Counted from the first letter of the stretch, positions 8,565 to 18,250 are shown. The stretch: DNA of 64,000 nucleotides from JAGLOK01 sp963677605 (GCA_963677605.2 CAXXDX010000006.1:682001-746000), one strand, 5' to 3'. Numbers and translations are program-made. The notes: a model not told the origin generated them from the letters alone.

Positions 8565-8655
8565 GTACTACTGCTCTCTCCGCCAAATATGGTTAATAGG
8601 GCACAAAGCCAACCAAGTGATAAAAGTACATCCGTTTTGGATGTGCTTTTATATT
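8565..8655. repeat. Diverged copy of the intergenic terminator element
   Basis: Contains CTACTGCTCTCTCCGCCAAA, matching the CTACCGCTCCGCCAA block of the three other copies, then AATAGGGCACAAAG (compare ATAGGACAGAATAA) and a terminator hairpin. As with those copies, it lies between converging genes (istB and the recombinase). Confidence 0.5.
8622..8650. terminator. Bidirectional terminator
   Basis: AAAAGTACATCC (8622-8633) pairs with GGATGTGCTTTT (8639-8650) apart from one T-G pair. A T-run follows on the plus strand and the complementary A-run serves the minus-strand recombinases. Confidence 0.7.
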
Positions 8656-8656
8656 A

Positions 8657-10282
8657 TCATCCATTCTTTTTAGTAGCAACTTTTTCAGCATAATCTTTGA
8701 AAATATCTTCGAAATTGAAGATTATCTTTATCTTGTTACTGTCTTCTATAATAACTCTATCTATCAGCTTAATAACCTTGTCTCTAGTCAGCTCTTTGAA
8801 CTCATTATGTTTCTTAAGATATTCGATAGTTTCACTTATAGGCAGCTTCTTAGTTTTCTCAAGCTCAATACTTTTGTTAATTGAAGTAATCTGTTTTAGT
8901 AAGTCGTTATACTGTTTCTCAAAACTGATCTTCATATCTGAGTATTCGGTTTCTGTAATTAGATTTATCTTATAATCCCAATACAATCCCTCGCGAATCA
9001 TTTTAATATCTTCCAGCTCTTTCTGAGCCTTCTTGAGCTTATTTCCGAAGAATGATGATATATTATCTTGTCTGCGTTTCTCCTCCAGTTTGTGGATGAA
9101 GTTCTTATCAAGCGCAACATTGGCATAAAGATTAATAGTTGTTAGTAATGTATCAATCAGCTTATCTTCTTTTATGTAGTGTGAGCTGCAATATTTCTTA
9201 CCTTTATTCTTGTATGTGGAGCAGAGTAATCTGTAGACCTTTTTGTTATTGCAGAGAGCTGTATTTCTTATCATCTTTCCTCCGCAGCTACCACAGTATA
9301 CATAGCCCGCGAGTATAGAAGGTTTCGCTTGTTCCATTATTTGGCGTACAGGCTTTACATTACGATTAAGAATATCCTGTGCCTTATCAAATGTTTCTTT
9401 GGATACGATAGCTTCATGGGTATCTTTAACAATTATCCATTTATCCTTAGGCTGAGGTATACGTTTCTTTACCTTATGATTAGGAGAGTATGTTCTGCCC
9501 TGTACCATATCACCGGTATAGATATGTTGATCCAATATATTTCTTATAATACTAGAATTCCATTTGCCTGCTTTTTCTTTCCCGGCTTTCTTAGCCCTGT
9601 ATGCTCCTGGTGATAATATATTACTTGCATTTAAGTCTTTAGATATCCCCGAGAGCGTTGAGCCTTGCGTATAATCCGCAAATATCTTTATCACGATATC
9701 TTTTACCTCTTCATCAATTATCAGCTTGTGCTTATCCTGAGGAGATTTCGAATACCCATATGGTGCTAATGAACCGACAAACTTGCCTTCTTTCTGTTTT
9801 ATCTGGAGACTGGACTTTGTTGATATGGATACCTGTGTTAGATAATGGTCATTTATCAGGTTGGTAAATGGTATATCTATGCTTTCCATTCTCTTAGGAT
9901 TGGCATAGCTGTCTATGTTTTCACCGAGTGATATGAATCTAACATTATTCGAAGGAAAATATATTTCCATGTAATAATTGGTTTTGATGTGTTCACGTCC
10001 AAACCTAGATAAATCTTTTACTATTACACAGTCGATTATCTTTCTGTTTATATCTGATATCATCTGTTTGAATGCAGGTCTTTCAAAGTTACCGCCACTG
10101 TATCCATCATCACAGTAAACTTTATATACGTTCAAAGATTCGTCCTTATCAATGAACTTTTGTATATAGCTTTTTTGATTGGATATACTGTCACTTTCAG
10201 ACTTATCCTTTTCAGCTTCTGATATCCTGACATAAACCGCTGTATTCCATATTCTGTTTTGATTAACCGAAGCTGACTGCAT
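8657..10282 (-). CDS. Large serine recombinase, second of a tandem pair
   Basis: A site-specific recombinase of 541 residues. The N-terminal resolvase domain has the nucleophile Ser21 (YVRISEAE), DDGYSGGNFERP and VIVKDLSRFGR. A recombinase DNA-binding domain (~165-280, GYSKSPQDKHKLIIDEE) follows, then a zinc ribbon starting YCGSCGGKM with later Cys in LLCSTY and KYCSSH, and a long coiled-coil region (~400-500). The start is supported by AGGAG 6 bases upstream. The gene begins inside the 3' end of the upstream recombinase (20-bp overlap), so the two are coupled and probably act together, as paired clostridial and ccrAB-type recombinases do. It would excise or insert a mobile element; I could not find the att sites. 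Confidence 0.9.
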   Translation of the reverse strand: MQSASVNQNRIWNTAVYVRISEAEKDKSESDSISNQKSYIQKFIDKDESLNVYKVYCDDGYSGGNFERPAFKQMISDINRKIIDCVIVKDLSRFGREHIKTNYYMEIYFPSNNVRFISLGENIDSYANPKRMESIDIPFTNLINDHYLTQVSISTKSSLQIKQKEGKFVGSLAPYGYSKSPQDKHKLIIDEEVKDIVIKIFADYTQGSTLSGISKDLNASNILSPGAYRAKKAGKEKAGKWNSSIIRNILDQHIYTGDMVQGRTYSPNHKVKKRIPQPKDKWIIVKDTHEAIVSKETFDKAQDILNRNVKPVRQIMEQAKPSILAGYVYCGSCGGKMIRNTALCNNKKVYRLLCSTYKNKGKKYCSSHYIKEDKLIDTLLTTINLYANVALDKNFIHKLEEKRRQDNISSFFGNKLKKAQKELEDIKMIREGLYWDYKINLITETEYSDMKISFEKQYNDLLKQITSINKSIELEKTKKLPISETIEYLKKHNEFKELTRDKVIKLIDRVIIEDSNKIKIIFNFEDIFKDYAEKVATKKNG

Positions 10283-11918
10283 GCATATCTCCTACAAGCT
10301 CTGGATTTATTTCTTTAAGATTATCTGCAAGTTTATCAAACATGTTTTCATATTTAAACTTAACGTATATCTGCTTTTCTGCAGTCACATAAATCTTATC
10401 TATGAGCTTAGTGACTATCTCTCTGTCCAAAGTGAATATCTTTCCACACTCAATTATCTCTTCTATCCACTGCTTTTTGTTACTTTCACCACTGTTTTCA
10501 CTTTCCAACTCTTCTTTAAGCAGTAGGATATCGTGTTCTAATTTTGCTATATCTTTAGTGTAATTATCTTTCATTCTGATAAATTCATCTTCTGTGAGAA
10601 GCTCTTTTTTGAAATCTGTATATAATGAATGTTTTAATCCATGTAATTCTGTTATTTTTTTATTGTTCTTTTCTATAGACTTTGTAATCCCCGGAACCAT
10701 ACTATTTTCTTTTTGATATCGTCTATAGTTTGCAATAGTACGCTTTATATCAAGAAGGTTATTTATCTGGGCATTGATTTGATGTTTCACAGCCACATAT
10801 ATCAATTCTTCTCTAATGCTATGTGACTCAGGGCACACAGATTTTCCGCGTTGGTTATATGACCTGCATTTGTAGTAAACATATCTTTTACCTTTAACCA
10901 AAGAATCATTACGTATCATCGAATATCCACAGTCTGCGCATCTCATATATCCCGAGAAAAGATACACATTCTGTTTGTTTGGTGAAGTTCGCTTCCCACG
11001 CCTTTTGAGTATATCCTGAACTGTGTAAAATATATGTTCTTCTATAATTGGCTCATGAGTATCGTAAACAATTATATGATCCTCTTCTTTTAGGTAAATT
11101 GTCTTTCTATCTTTATAGTTTCGGGTAGTAACTCTCTTTTGGTCAATAGCTCCGATATAGGTCTTATTTGTTAAAATTTTTCTAATTACACTTGGATACC
11201 AACCTTTACTTTGGTTTATATAATTGTATTCTTCGTTAACACTCTTTCTGTAATCACTTAATCTAATTACACCTAAACGATTCAACTTCTCAGCAATCCT
11301 TATCATTCCAATTCCATCTATATACCAATTGAAAATTTTTCTTATTATAATAGCAGCCTTTTCGTCGATAATTAGTTTGTGACTGTTTTTTGGATCTTTA
11401 ACATAACCGAATGGAGCATATGGAGAAATATACTTCCCTTCTCGTCTTTGCATGTCTTTTACTGCTCTAACTTTCTTGGATATCTCCTGACTGTTGTTAT
11501 CGTGAATTAGGTTCTTGAGCCTCAATAGAAGGTCTGTGTTTATTGCAGGATTATCATAACTATCTGCGTTATCAAGTATTGATATGAACCTGCAGTTGTA
11601 CTGAGGGAAAAAATCCTCAATATATCTGCTGCTTTCAATGAAGTTTCTTCCCAGCCTAGACAAGTCTTTGATTATCACACAATTAATTGTGCCAGCTTTT
11701 ATATCTTCAATCATTCTTAGAAATCCCGGGCGATTGAAGTTTGTGCCTGTGTAATCTTCATCAATGTAACAGTCACCAAATGTGATACCATCTTTTTCTT
11801 CAACAAAGTTTTTCAGCATCTTCTCCTGATTGAGTATACTGTCACTTGTTCCTTTGTCTCCGTCCTCTCTAGAAAGACGTATGTACAGTCCTGCTCTGAA
11901 TTCTTTTGTTTGTTCCAT
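10263..11918 (-). CDS. Large serine recombinase, first of a tandem pair
   Basis: A protein of 551 residues with the resolvase catalytic domain at the N-terminus: Ser16 in YIRLSRED, DEDYTGTNFNRPGF, VIIKDLSRLGRNF. The recombinase domain (~160-290, GYVKDPKNSHKLIIDEKAA) is followed by a zinc ribbon (RCADCGYSM ... YKCRSY ... SVCPES) and a coiled-coil segment (~390-480). GGAGG lies just before the ATG. It is similar in plan to its downstream partner but clearly a different paralogue, so a heteromeric or division-of-labour recombinase pair is likely. It is transcribed away from the zinc-ribbon protein at 12166, with ~250 bp of regulatory DNA between them. Confidence 0.92.
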   Translation of the reverse strand: MEQTKEFRAGLYIRLSREDGDKGTSDSILNQEKMLKNFVEEKDGITFGDCYIDEDYTGTNFNRPGFLRMIEDIKAGTINCVIIKDLSRLGRNFIESSRYIEDFFPQYNCRFISILDNADSYDNPAINTDLLLRLKNLIHDNNSQEISKKVRAVKDMQRREGKYISPYAPFGYVKDPKNSHKLIIDEKAAIIIRKIFNWYIDGIGMIRIAEKLNRLGVIRLSDYRKSVNEEYNYINQSKGWYPSVIRKILTNKTYIGAIDQKRVTTRNYKDRKTIYLKEEDHIIVYDTHEPIIEEHIFYTVQDILKRRGKRTSPNKQNVYLFSGYMRCADCGYSMIRNDSLVKGKRYVYYKCRSYNQRGKSVCPESHSIREELIYVAVKHQINAQINNLLDIKRTIANYRRYQKENSMVPGITKSIEKNNKKITELHGLKHSLYTDFKKELLTEDEFIRMKDNYTKDIAKLEHDILLLKEELESENSGESNKKQWIEEIIECGKIFTLDREIVTKLIDKIYVTAEKQIYVKFKYENMFDKLADNLKEINPELVGDMHAVSFG

Positions 11919-12018
11919 ATGTTCCTCCGTATTAAATTTTTAAGGTGCTTACCTCACTTTCAAGATATCAACCGAACTGATTAATATCTAATTTGGAGGT
12001 GTGTTTTTTGTTTTTGTA

Positions 12019-12134
12019 TGTCATTTGTATGACAACTGGCAAACATATTCATTCTTGCCGCATTGGATAGGATATATTATAATGGCAAATACTTCAAGCA
12101 AGTTATGACTAATTCAAATTTTGCATTTAGTCAT
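12019..12134. promoter_or_regulatory. Inverted repeats in the divergent control region
   Basis: TGTCAT-TTGT-ATGACA at 12019-12034 is a perfect 6-bp inverted repeat. ATGACTA (12105-12111) pairs with TAGTCAT (12128-12134). Both use the same ATGAC core and flank the promoter at 12055-12083. They may be operators or recombinase-binding sites. Confidence 0.4.
12055..12083 (+). promoter_or_regulatory. Promoter for the zinc-ribbon protein gene
   Basis: -35 TTGCCG (12055-12060), 17-bp spacer, -10 TATAAT (12078-12083). This is a good sigma-A-type match, giving a leader of about 75 nt before the ATG at 12166. Confidence 0.6.
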
Positions 12135-12165
12135 TCTTGCTACGTTAATTTAGAATGGAGAAACA

Positions 12166-13374
12166 ATGGGTATACACGCATATATCACTGGGGATAGAGT
12201 AAAGCTATATTTTGACAGAGAGGAACAAAGCCTTACATCCGAGTTTGATTACAAGCTCGGTGAACAACTACTAAACTTCATATGGCTACCAATAGATAAG
12301 ATTATTCTTCTCTACAATGAACTAGTCGGATTATATACCAAAGACTTTACTGCTGATTCAACAATAGATGAAATTGTAAACTCAGAATTGTTTGCAATAA
12401 AAGAAGGCGAAGTTGCGGATAAGATTGATAATTACTGCTGTTATCTTCACTTTTACACACAGAAGTTATTATTGTTTTTCTATGCATATACGGAACTTAA
12501 AGACGATAAGGTTGCAATGAGGGATATTATAGATAGATTTATCTCAGGAGAACTGGGGCATATAAAGGATGCTGTTAAAATTAGTTCATCATATGCAAAT
12601 GAAGATGATTTAATAATTAGATCCTTGCTTTCTAAAATGTTTAATCTTTGCATGGGAAAACATTCATTTGAAGTACAGAAAAAGGTTTTTAACTTAGCTG
12701 TGCAGCTTATTGTGATATCAATAGTTTCTATAAGGAATATGATCAATGATGAACTGGATTTGATGATGAACGAAGAAAATATTCCAGAAGGTTTATCACC
12801 GTTACAAAAGCTATGTTATCACGACCTAAAGCGCCCTAATCCATATTACATCGATAGAAATTTCAACACAGTACTTAAGCAGTATCCAAAGGTATACTCT
12901 GATTCATATGATGAAGATAATATTGAAGAGATAGATAGCATAGTTAACAATGAATCCACGATAGTACCAATGTATCCCATTGAGTTGTTAGATGATTTAA
13001 TAACGCTTGAAACATACAGACTGTTTGCCAATGAAACCATTATCAGAAAGTGTAAGTATTGCGGTCACTACTTCATTCCTGAAAACCGTTCTGATTCTGA
13101 TTACTGCAACAGGATAAAAGAAGACGAAACAAAACCATGTAATGTTGTAGGTCCCAAACGAATATATGACTTGAAGAAAAAGAATGACCCAATAACCAAA
13201 GCCCACCATAAAGCTTACAATAGGATGAGAGCAAAACTAAGAAGAGAAAGTATAACTCAAACTGAATTTTGCAACTGGTCTGACATGGCAACAAAGAAAA
13301 GGGAAGAATGTAAAGAAGGGAAAATAATCTTCGATAAATATCAAGAATGGTTAGATAAAGATAAAATACAATAA
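12166..13374 (+). CDS. Zinc-ribbon protein of unknown function (DUF6076-like?)
   Basis: A protein of 402 residues with GGAG before the ATG. The N-terminal ~280 residues are mostly helical without a known motif. The C-terminal third has a Cys-based zinc site: CKYCGHYF (Cys296, Cys299), then DSDYCNR and KPCNVVG within ~30 residues, followed by a basic helical tail (AHHKAYNRMRAKLRRE). From memory this resembles the uncharacterised DUF6076 family, common beside mobile elements in Clostridia; I am not certain. It is divergent from the recombinase pair, so it is probably cargo or a regulator of the same element. The zinc and basic tail suggest nucleic-acid binding. Confidence 0.65.
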   Translation: MGIHAYITGDRVKLYFDREEQSLTSEFDYKLGEQLLNFIWLPIDKIILLYNELVGLYTKDFTADSTIDEIVNSELFAIKEGEVADKIDNYCCYLHFYTQKLLLFFYAYTELKDDKVAMRDIIDRFISGELGHIKDAVKISSSYANEDDLIIRSLLSKMFNLCMGKHSFEVQKKVFNLAVQLIVISIVSIRNMINDELDLMMNEENIPEGLSPLQKLCYHDLKRPNPYYIDRNFNTVLKQYPKVYSDSYDEDNIEEIDSIVNNESTIVPMYPIELLDDLITLETYRLFANETIIRKCKYCGHYFIPENRSDSDYCNRIKEDETKPCNVVGPKRIYDLKKKNDPITKAHHKAYNRMRAKLRRESITQTEFCNWSDMATKKREECKEGKIIFDKYQEWLDKDKIQ

Positions 13375-13634
13375 TAATATACACATGCTTATATACTAAA
13401 GTAATATATTATTATATTTCCTATATTTATCTTAGTACTTCCTTATATATATTACTTCTTGGTAGTCGCGACATGCACCCTCCGGGTGTCGAATAACGAC
13501 AGGTCTATTTTTACGTAAAAATATATGGTAATGTAGAAATGAGCTTTAACCATTCAAATTGGAGTATTTGTAAGAATTAATTACACAAGCAAAAATTCTT
13601 ATGTAATTACAAACTGTAGACAAGAGGTACAAAA
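13375..13634. other. AT-rich intergenic region with one hairpin
   Basis: About 260 bp without a gene. The only clear structure is CACCC-TCC-GGGTG at 13476-13488, partly extended by CGA/TCG, with CGAATAACGACAGG beyond it. The right end of the integrated element carrying the recombinases could lie here, but I see no matching repeat left of 8657. Confidence 0.35.
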
Positions 13635-14576
13635 ATGAGCAAGACACTACTAATAATTTTTATTATCTTTCTGCTTATTTCTAGCACAGGCTGTGCAAGC
13701 AATCTTCAACCCGACATCCTTAAAGAGGCTCCAACAGCAGAAGGATATTCAATTACTGATAATGGTGAATTACACATTATTTCGGAGAACCGGACAACAG
13801 TTTTAGATATTAACGCGCTTCCTGATAGTCAGATACTTGAGAATGATAACGGTAAGCTTCTTGTTTTGTCTGATCCGAGTGATAAATACACGCATGGCAT
13901 ATCAGGTGATAAACTTGAGCCAACCTCTGTGACGCTAATAAGTCTTACAGATGAGCCTTCTGTCATAAGTAGTTTTTCAGTTCCTGAGGACTGGGTTATA
14001 GAGAGCATTAGGCCTATATGGTGTGACTGGGATGGCGACGGAGAGCTGGACATCGTTTTAACATTGAGTAACGCAATGTTCGGGGCGAAGCTTGCTTTAT
14101 ATGATGAGAGTGGAAATTTACTTGCAGAAAGTGGGCCTATCGGCACAGGTTTTCGCTGGCGCCATGCTCTTGATATTGCTGCCTTTGGCGAGGATGGCGA
14201 GCTGCTTTTAGTGGACATTATAACACCGCATATTGGTGGCATTGTCACCTTTTACAGTTGGGATAAGGAAAATAACTCTCTTACGACCGTAGCATCTCTT
14301 TCAGGCTATTCCACTCATGATATCGGTTCCCGCGCTATGGGAATGTTTGCTTTGTTGCCTAATGAGCCGAATAATCAGATATCATTAATAGTACCTTCTC
14401 AATCCAAAACAGAGCTTGCTGCGCTGCGTTTCGTATCAGGCAGTATCCAAAAAGAATGGAGACTGCCTCTTGGAGGGACTTTAACCGGAAATATTGAGTT
14501 AGTCGAGTTTGAAAGCGGTTGGGCTATTCAGGCGGTTGTGGATGGAGCAAAACTTGTTGTTGATATCCCATATTGA
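13635..14576 (+). CDS. Lipoprotein with FG-GAP/VCBS-like repeat
   Basis: A protein of 313 residues with a lipoprotein signal peptide ending ISSTGC (Cys20), so it should be lipid-anchored on the outer face of the membrane. Short beta-rich repeats follow; IRPIWCDWDGDGELDIVL is close to the calcium-binding FG-GAP/VCBS blade (DxDGDGxxD), and neighbouring segments (GKLALYDESGNLL, FTFYSWDKENNSL-like) suggest a beta-propeller. Its function is unknown; such proteins often bind proteins or polysaccharides. AAGAGG precedes the ATG. No neighbour is on the same strand, so it is probably monocistronic. Confidence 0.75.
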   Translation: MSKTLLIIFIIFLLISSTGCASNLQPDILKEAPTAEGYSITDNGELHIISENRTTVLDINALPDSQILENDNGKLLVLSDPSDKYTHGISGDKLEPTSVTLISLTDEPSVISSFSVPEDWVIESIRPIWCDWDGDGELDIVLTLSNAMFGAKLALYDESGNLLAESGPIGTGFRWRHALDIAAFGEDGELLLVDIITPHIGGIVTFYSWDKENNSLTTVASLSGYSTHDIGSRAMGMFALLPNEPNNQISLIVPSQSKTELAALRFVSGSIQKEWRLPLGGTLTGNIELVEFESGWAIQAVVDGAKLVVDIPY

Positions 14577-14875
14577 TCTGCTCGAGAAACATTATAGACC
14601 TGATAGAGATTTTTAGCAGTATTTATCCAGATTTATATGAATACCCACTCGGCTATAGTCCACCTTCACCACAGACAATTATATTAAATATCGACATAGT
14701 TAAAGCGGTTGGATACTAATCTAAATTTTGGCTCCACGTTCGGTGGATTATCAATCATTGACTTAAGAGCGTAATCATATCTTGAATATTTTAACTAGCA
14801 GAAAAACTGAGGTGCTCTGTAGTCTATTCTCCACAAAAATAATATAGATTTACATTATAATCATACTTAAACTCA
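14577..14875. other. Convergent intergenic region
   Basis: About 300 bp between the lipoprotein and the GH3 gene. TCCAC-GTTCG-GTGGA near 14731-14745 is a small hairpin. I see no strong terminator, no gene and no copy of the terminator element found at other convergent junctions. Confidence 0.4.
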
Positions 14876-17278
14876 TCAATCCTTTTTCAAAATCAATCTC
14901 AATCCTTTTAAAAACCTGTTGTTGAGCATTAGGACAAGACCTTCCACAAAGTATTTTGGCAACCCTTCTCCTCCCATCATTTCAAAAGCTCGTAGTGGCA
15001 TTTCATTTACGATTGCTTCAAACATTCTGATCATTTTTTCTTGCGCGGCTTCTCCATCCCCTTCGACTCTTTCCCTGAGGTTCTTTATAATCATTTTATG
15101 GAGCATTCTTCCCAAAAATTTATGCTGGATATCACTTACAGTAGTAGAACGATCTATCTTCTTTCTTTTATCAAAACGATTCTCCGGTATTGCTTTACCT
15201 AAAATCTTTTCAAACTGCAAATCAGATATTTCAAGTTCCCCTTCCGGAAGAACGTAATATTGTGATATTTTCTCATAAGGACAAACATATTCTTTATCAC
15301 CATCTATTTGAATCATCTCACTCAGACGTATATCCGCACTGGATGAACCTAACAGTATTCCGTATTCGCCTGAGTCCACATTCCAGTCGTTAATTTTTAT
15401 ATCATAAAAAGCAAATGCCCTTTTATCTAGAGTAAAGTAAGCCTCTTTTTGCTCCCCTGCCTCAAGCTCCAGTTTACAAAACCCCTTAAGCTCTTTTTCC
15501 ACTTTGAACAGTTCTGATTCATTGTTTTTAACATAAAGCTGAACCACTTCGCTCCCAGCTCTTTTACCTATGTTTTTGACAGTAGCTGAAATGTCATAAT
15601 CAAACTCACCTTTTTTTCTGACTTTTAAATCCGAATATTTGAAATCCGTATAGCTTAATCCATGTCCGAACGGAAAAAGTACTTCTTTTTTAGCTTTATC
15701 ATAATACCTATATCCCACATAAATGCTCTCTCGGTATTCCACTGTAACTGGCCCGCTCGGGAAATAATTATAGCTCGGATTATCCTCCAGTTTTTTGGGG
15801 AAAGTCTCAGCAAGCTTACCACTTGGGTTTTCTATCCCATAAAGTATATCCACAGCCGCTGAAGATCCAGCCTGTCCACCTAGATAGTTTTCAAGCACAG
15901 CCCCCACAGAATCTATCCAAGGCATTTCAACCGGCGCTCCGTTTTGCAGCACGACAATAACGCTTGAATTTACTTCGCACACTTTTCTAATAAGCTCATT
16001 ATGGCTTAGAGGCATGTCAAGATGCTGCCTGTCGTAACCTTCTGATTCATAATCATCTGTGAGCCCTGCGAATATAACGACTTTCTTCGCATTTTTTGCA
16101 AGTTCCACAGCTTTATTAATTTTTAATTCATCAGGTTCTGGGGAAGTTATACTATACCCATGAAAATAATCATACTCAGCTCCGATTAGGTCAAGCGTTC
16201 TAAGTGCATTGTCCACTTTGTGTGGGTTAATCTGCGAAGAGCCTGCACCCTGGTATCTTGGCTTTTTCGCAAACTCTCCAAGCACCAAAACTTTTTCACT
16301 CTTTTGGAGCGGAAGTACACCTTCATTCTTCAGCAATACACATGATTTTAATGCAGCTTCTTTTGCCAAAGCATGATGTTTTTGTATATCATAATTTGTC
16401 TCTGAAATATTTTTAACAGATTTATTGATAAGATTTAGCACCCTCAACACAGCCTTATCTAGATCTTTTTCAGAAAGTTCCCCGTTTTTTACAGCTGCAA
16501 CTATTTTCTCATCATTCTTACCATCACTTGAAGGCATTTCCAAGTCAAGTCCGGCTCGGATTCCCTGAACTCTGTCATTGCAAGCACCCCAGTCCGACAC
16601 AACAACTCCGTCAAATCCCCATTCATTCTTTAAAACTTCGCCTAAAAGCTCTTTATGATCGCTGAGGTAAGTGCCATTTTCTCTGTTGTATGAGCACATT
16701 ACAGTCCAAGGTTTAGCTTTTTTAACTGCTTTTTCAAATCCCACAAGATAAATTTCTCTTTTAGCACGTTCATCCACAACTGAACTTATGCTCATTCTTC
16801 TAGTTTCCTGATTATTAAGTGCAAAATGCTTAAGAGAAGTTCCCACCCCTTGTGACTGCACTCCATTTATAAGAGCTGCCGCAATTTCACCTGTAAGGTA
16901 AGGATCTTCTGATATGTATTCAAAATTACGTCCACATAAAGGTGAGCGTTTTATGTTCGCCCCCGGTCCAAGTATTACGGAGACTTTCTCCTGAAGGCAC
17001 TCCTCAGCCAAAGCCTTGCCTATCTTATCCATAAGATTTATATCCCAAGAGCATGCTGTTGCTGAAGCTGTTGGGAAACATGTTGCCGGAACGGAGTTTC
17101 CCATTCCCATGTGGTCTTGCTCCTCATTTTGTTTTCTTAAACCATGAGGACCATCCGCTACCACTATAGATGGTATTCCTAGTCTCTCAACCGCCTTTGT
17201 GTGCCAAAAATCATCTCCCGAACATAGTGAAGCTTTTTCCTCAAGCGTAAGTTCATCTAAAATCTTCGAAATATCCAT
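14876..17278 (-). CDS. GH3 beta-glucosidase-type glycosidase, cytoplasmic
   Basis: A protein of 800 residues. The ATG at 17278 is chosen because GAGG lies 7 bases upstream; the ATG at 17293 is too close to that site. The GH3 N-terminal barrel has GPHGLRKQ, GPGANIKRSPLCGRNFEY, SLKHFALNNQE and the nucleophile Asp229 in VVSDWGA. The (alpha/beta)6 sandwich (~310-560, GAGSSQINPH, GLTDDYESEGYDR) and a C-terminal fibronectin-III-like domain (LFPFGHGLSYTDF) follow. There is no signal peptide, so it should act inside the cell on imported oligosaccharides or glycosides, releasing terminal beta-glucose or a related sugar. It is last in the operon, after a ~100-bp gap. Confidence 0.92.
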   Translation of the reverse strand: MDISKILDELTLEEKASLCSGDDFWHTKAVERLGIPSIVVADGPHGLRKQNEEQDHMGMGNSVPATCFPTASATACSWDINLMDKIGKALAEECLQEKVSVILGPGANIKRSPLCGRNFEYISEDPYLTGEIAAALINGVQSQGVGTSLKHFALNNQETRRMSISSVVDERAKREIYLVGFEKAVKKAKPWTVMCSYNRENGTYLSDHKELLGEVLKNEWGFDGVVVSDWGACNDRVQGIRAGLDLEMPSSDGKNDEKIVAAVKNGELSEKDLDKAVLRVLNLINKSVKNISETNYDIQKHHALAKEAALKSCVLLKNEGVLPLQKSEKVLVLGEFAKKPRYQGAGSSQINPHKVDNALRTLDLIGAEYDYFHGYSITSPEPDELKINKAVELAKNAKKVVIFAGLTDDYESEGYDRQHLDMPLSHNELIRKVCEVNSSVIVVLQNGAPVEMPWIDSVGAVLENYLGGQAGSSAAVDILYGIENPSGKLAETFPKKLEDNPSYNYFPSGPVTVEYRESIYVGYRYYDKAKKEVLFPFGHGLSYTDFKYSDLKVRKKGEFDYDISATVKNIGKRAGSEVVQLYVKNNESELFKVEKELKGFCKLELEAGEQKEAYFTLDKRAFAFYDIKINDWNVDSGEYGILLGSSSADIRLSEMIQIDGDKEYVCPYEKISQYYVLPEGELEISDLQFEKILGKAIPENRFDKRKKIDRSTTVSDIQHKFLGRMLHKMIIKNLRERVEGDGEAAQEKMIRMFEAIVNEMPLRAFEMMGGEGLPKYFVEGLVLMLNNRFLKGLRLILKKD

Positions 17279-17401
17279 AATTTCCCTCATCATAATATAG
17301 TTCTTATTTATTTGTTTAATCTACCTGCGTACAATAAATATTTTAAACTCTTTTTTCCTATTTCCAATATGTTTCTCTTTAATATCCCATCCACAATAAA
17401 C

Positions 17402-18250
17402 CTAATAAGCATAATCTCTTACTATCTTCATAACTTCATCAGTTTGTTTTAGCATATTCTCATGCCTAACTCCATTGAAGGCAAACAGCTCGCTGTTTTT
17501 TATCTTAGAACTCATATATTTTGCAGTACCTTCACTGTAAATAGACCCAGGATTTCCGTATATAATCGCACAAGGGAGTGTTATCTCAGAAAGCAACTCG
17601 CGGTAATCCTGTAAGAATAAATCTTCCCACGTATCTACAATTATCTGTGGGAAAAGCAGCATTGCAACCGCTTTATGAAGAAAGTTAGGTCTATCGATTT
17701 TACTATTATCTTTTCTCAAGTAGTTTATAAAATCCACATAAACACGTTGCTTAAAGCTTGCAACATCCTCTCTCATATCGATAATATCATCTTTTAACAT
17801 ATCTTCTGTATATGTCCCCTTACTATATCCCCACTTCCAACTGCTATTGTTTGTAAGCTTCGGAGACATATCAATAAGCGCAATACTTCGGATGCTATCC
17901 TGTCCGTATTCTGTAATATATCTGAAAATTATATGCACTCCCAAGCTCATTCCAACCAACATTACATCTTTTAATCCAAGCAAATCAATCAACTCATTCA
18001 AATCCTGTGCAGTTCGTTTCTGCGAAAAATTTATTGTTCTTTTGGATTTCCCATGGCCCCTATAGTCAGGCATAATAACCCTGTATTCTGGTGCCAGCTT
18101 TTTTGCAATCTTAAAATATTCTTTACCACTTCCGCCCAATCCGTGAAGAAATATTATAGTTTTTTTGTTTTTATCTCCACCAAAATAATAGTGTAACTGT
18201 TCCCCGTCGCTCGCTGTAAAATGATTACTCCGGATTTTCGTTTTAGTCAT
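17402..18250 (-). CDS. Alpha/beta-fold hydrolase
   Basis: A protein of 282 residues with the classical hydrolase plan: oxyanion loop FLHGLGGSG (~34-42), PDYRGHGKSKR (~61-71), nucleophile elbow VGMSLGVH with Ser102, and a C-terminal His in GVRHENML. There is no signal peptide. The ATGACTAA overlap with the upstream dehydrogenase stop implies translational coupling. The substrate is unknown; in this operon it may remove an ester group from an imported glycoside or hydrolyse a CoA thioester. Ribosome site: GGGGGAAGG inside the upstream gene. Confidence 0.85.
   Translation of the reverse strand: MTKTKIRSNHFTASDGEQLHYYFGGDKNKKTIIFLHGLGGSGKEYFKIAKKLAPEYRVIMPDYRGHGKSKRTINFSQKRTAQDLNELIDLLGLKDVMLVGMSLGVHIIFRYITEYGQDSIRSIALIDMSPKLTNNSSWKWGYSKGTYTEDMLKDDIIDMREDVASFKQRVYVDFINYLRKDNSKIDRPNFLHKAVAMLLFPQIIVDTWEDLFLQDYRELLSEITLPCAIIYGNPGSIYSEGTAKYMSSKIKNSELFAFNGVRHENMLKQTDEVMKIVRDYAY

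Noticed and set aside
8657..13374. SCC-type cassette chromosome
   Set aside because: The recombinase pair recalls ccrAB, but no att repeats, rlmH-like target or cassette ATPase gene can be seen here.
13829..14248. 139-codon minus-strand frame opposite the lipoprotein
   Set aside because: It is a low-complexity Ser/Pro-rich antisense shadow of a gene with lipobox and FG-GAP motif.
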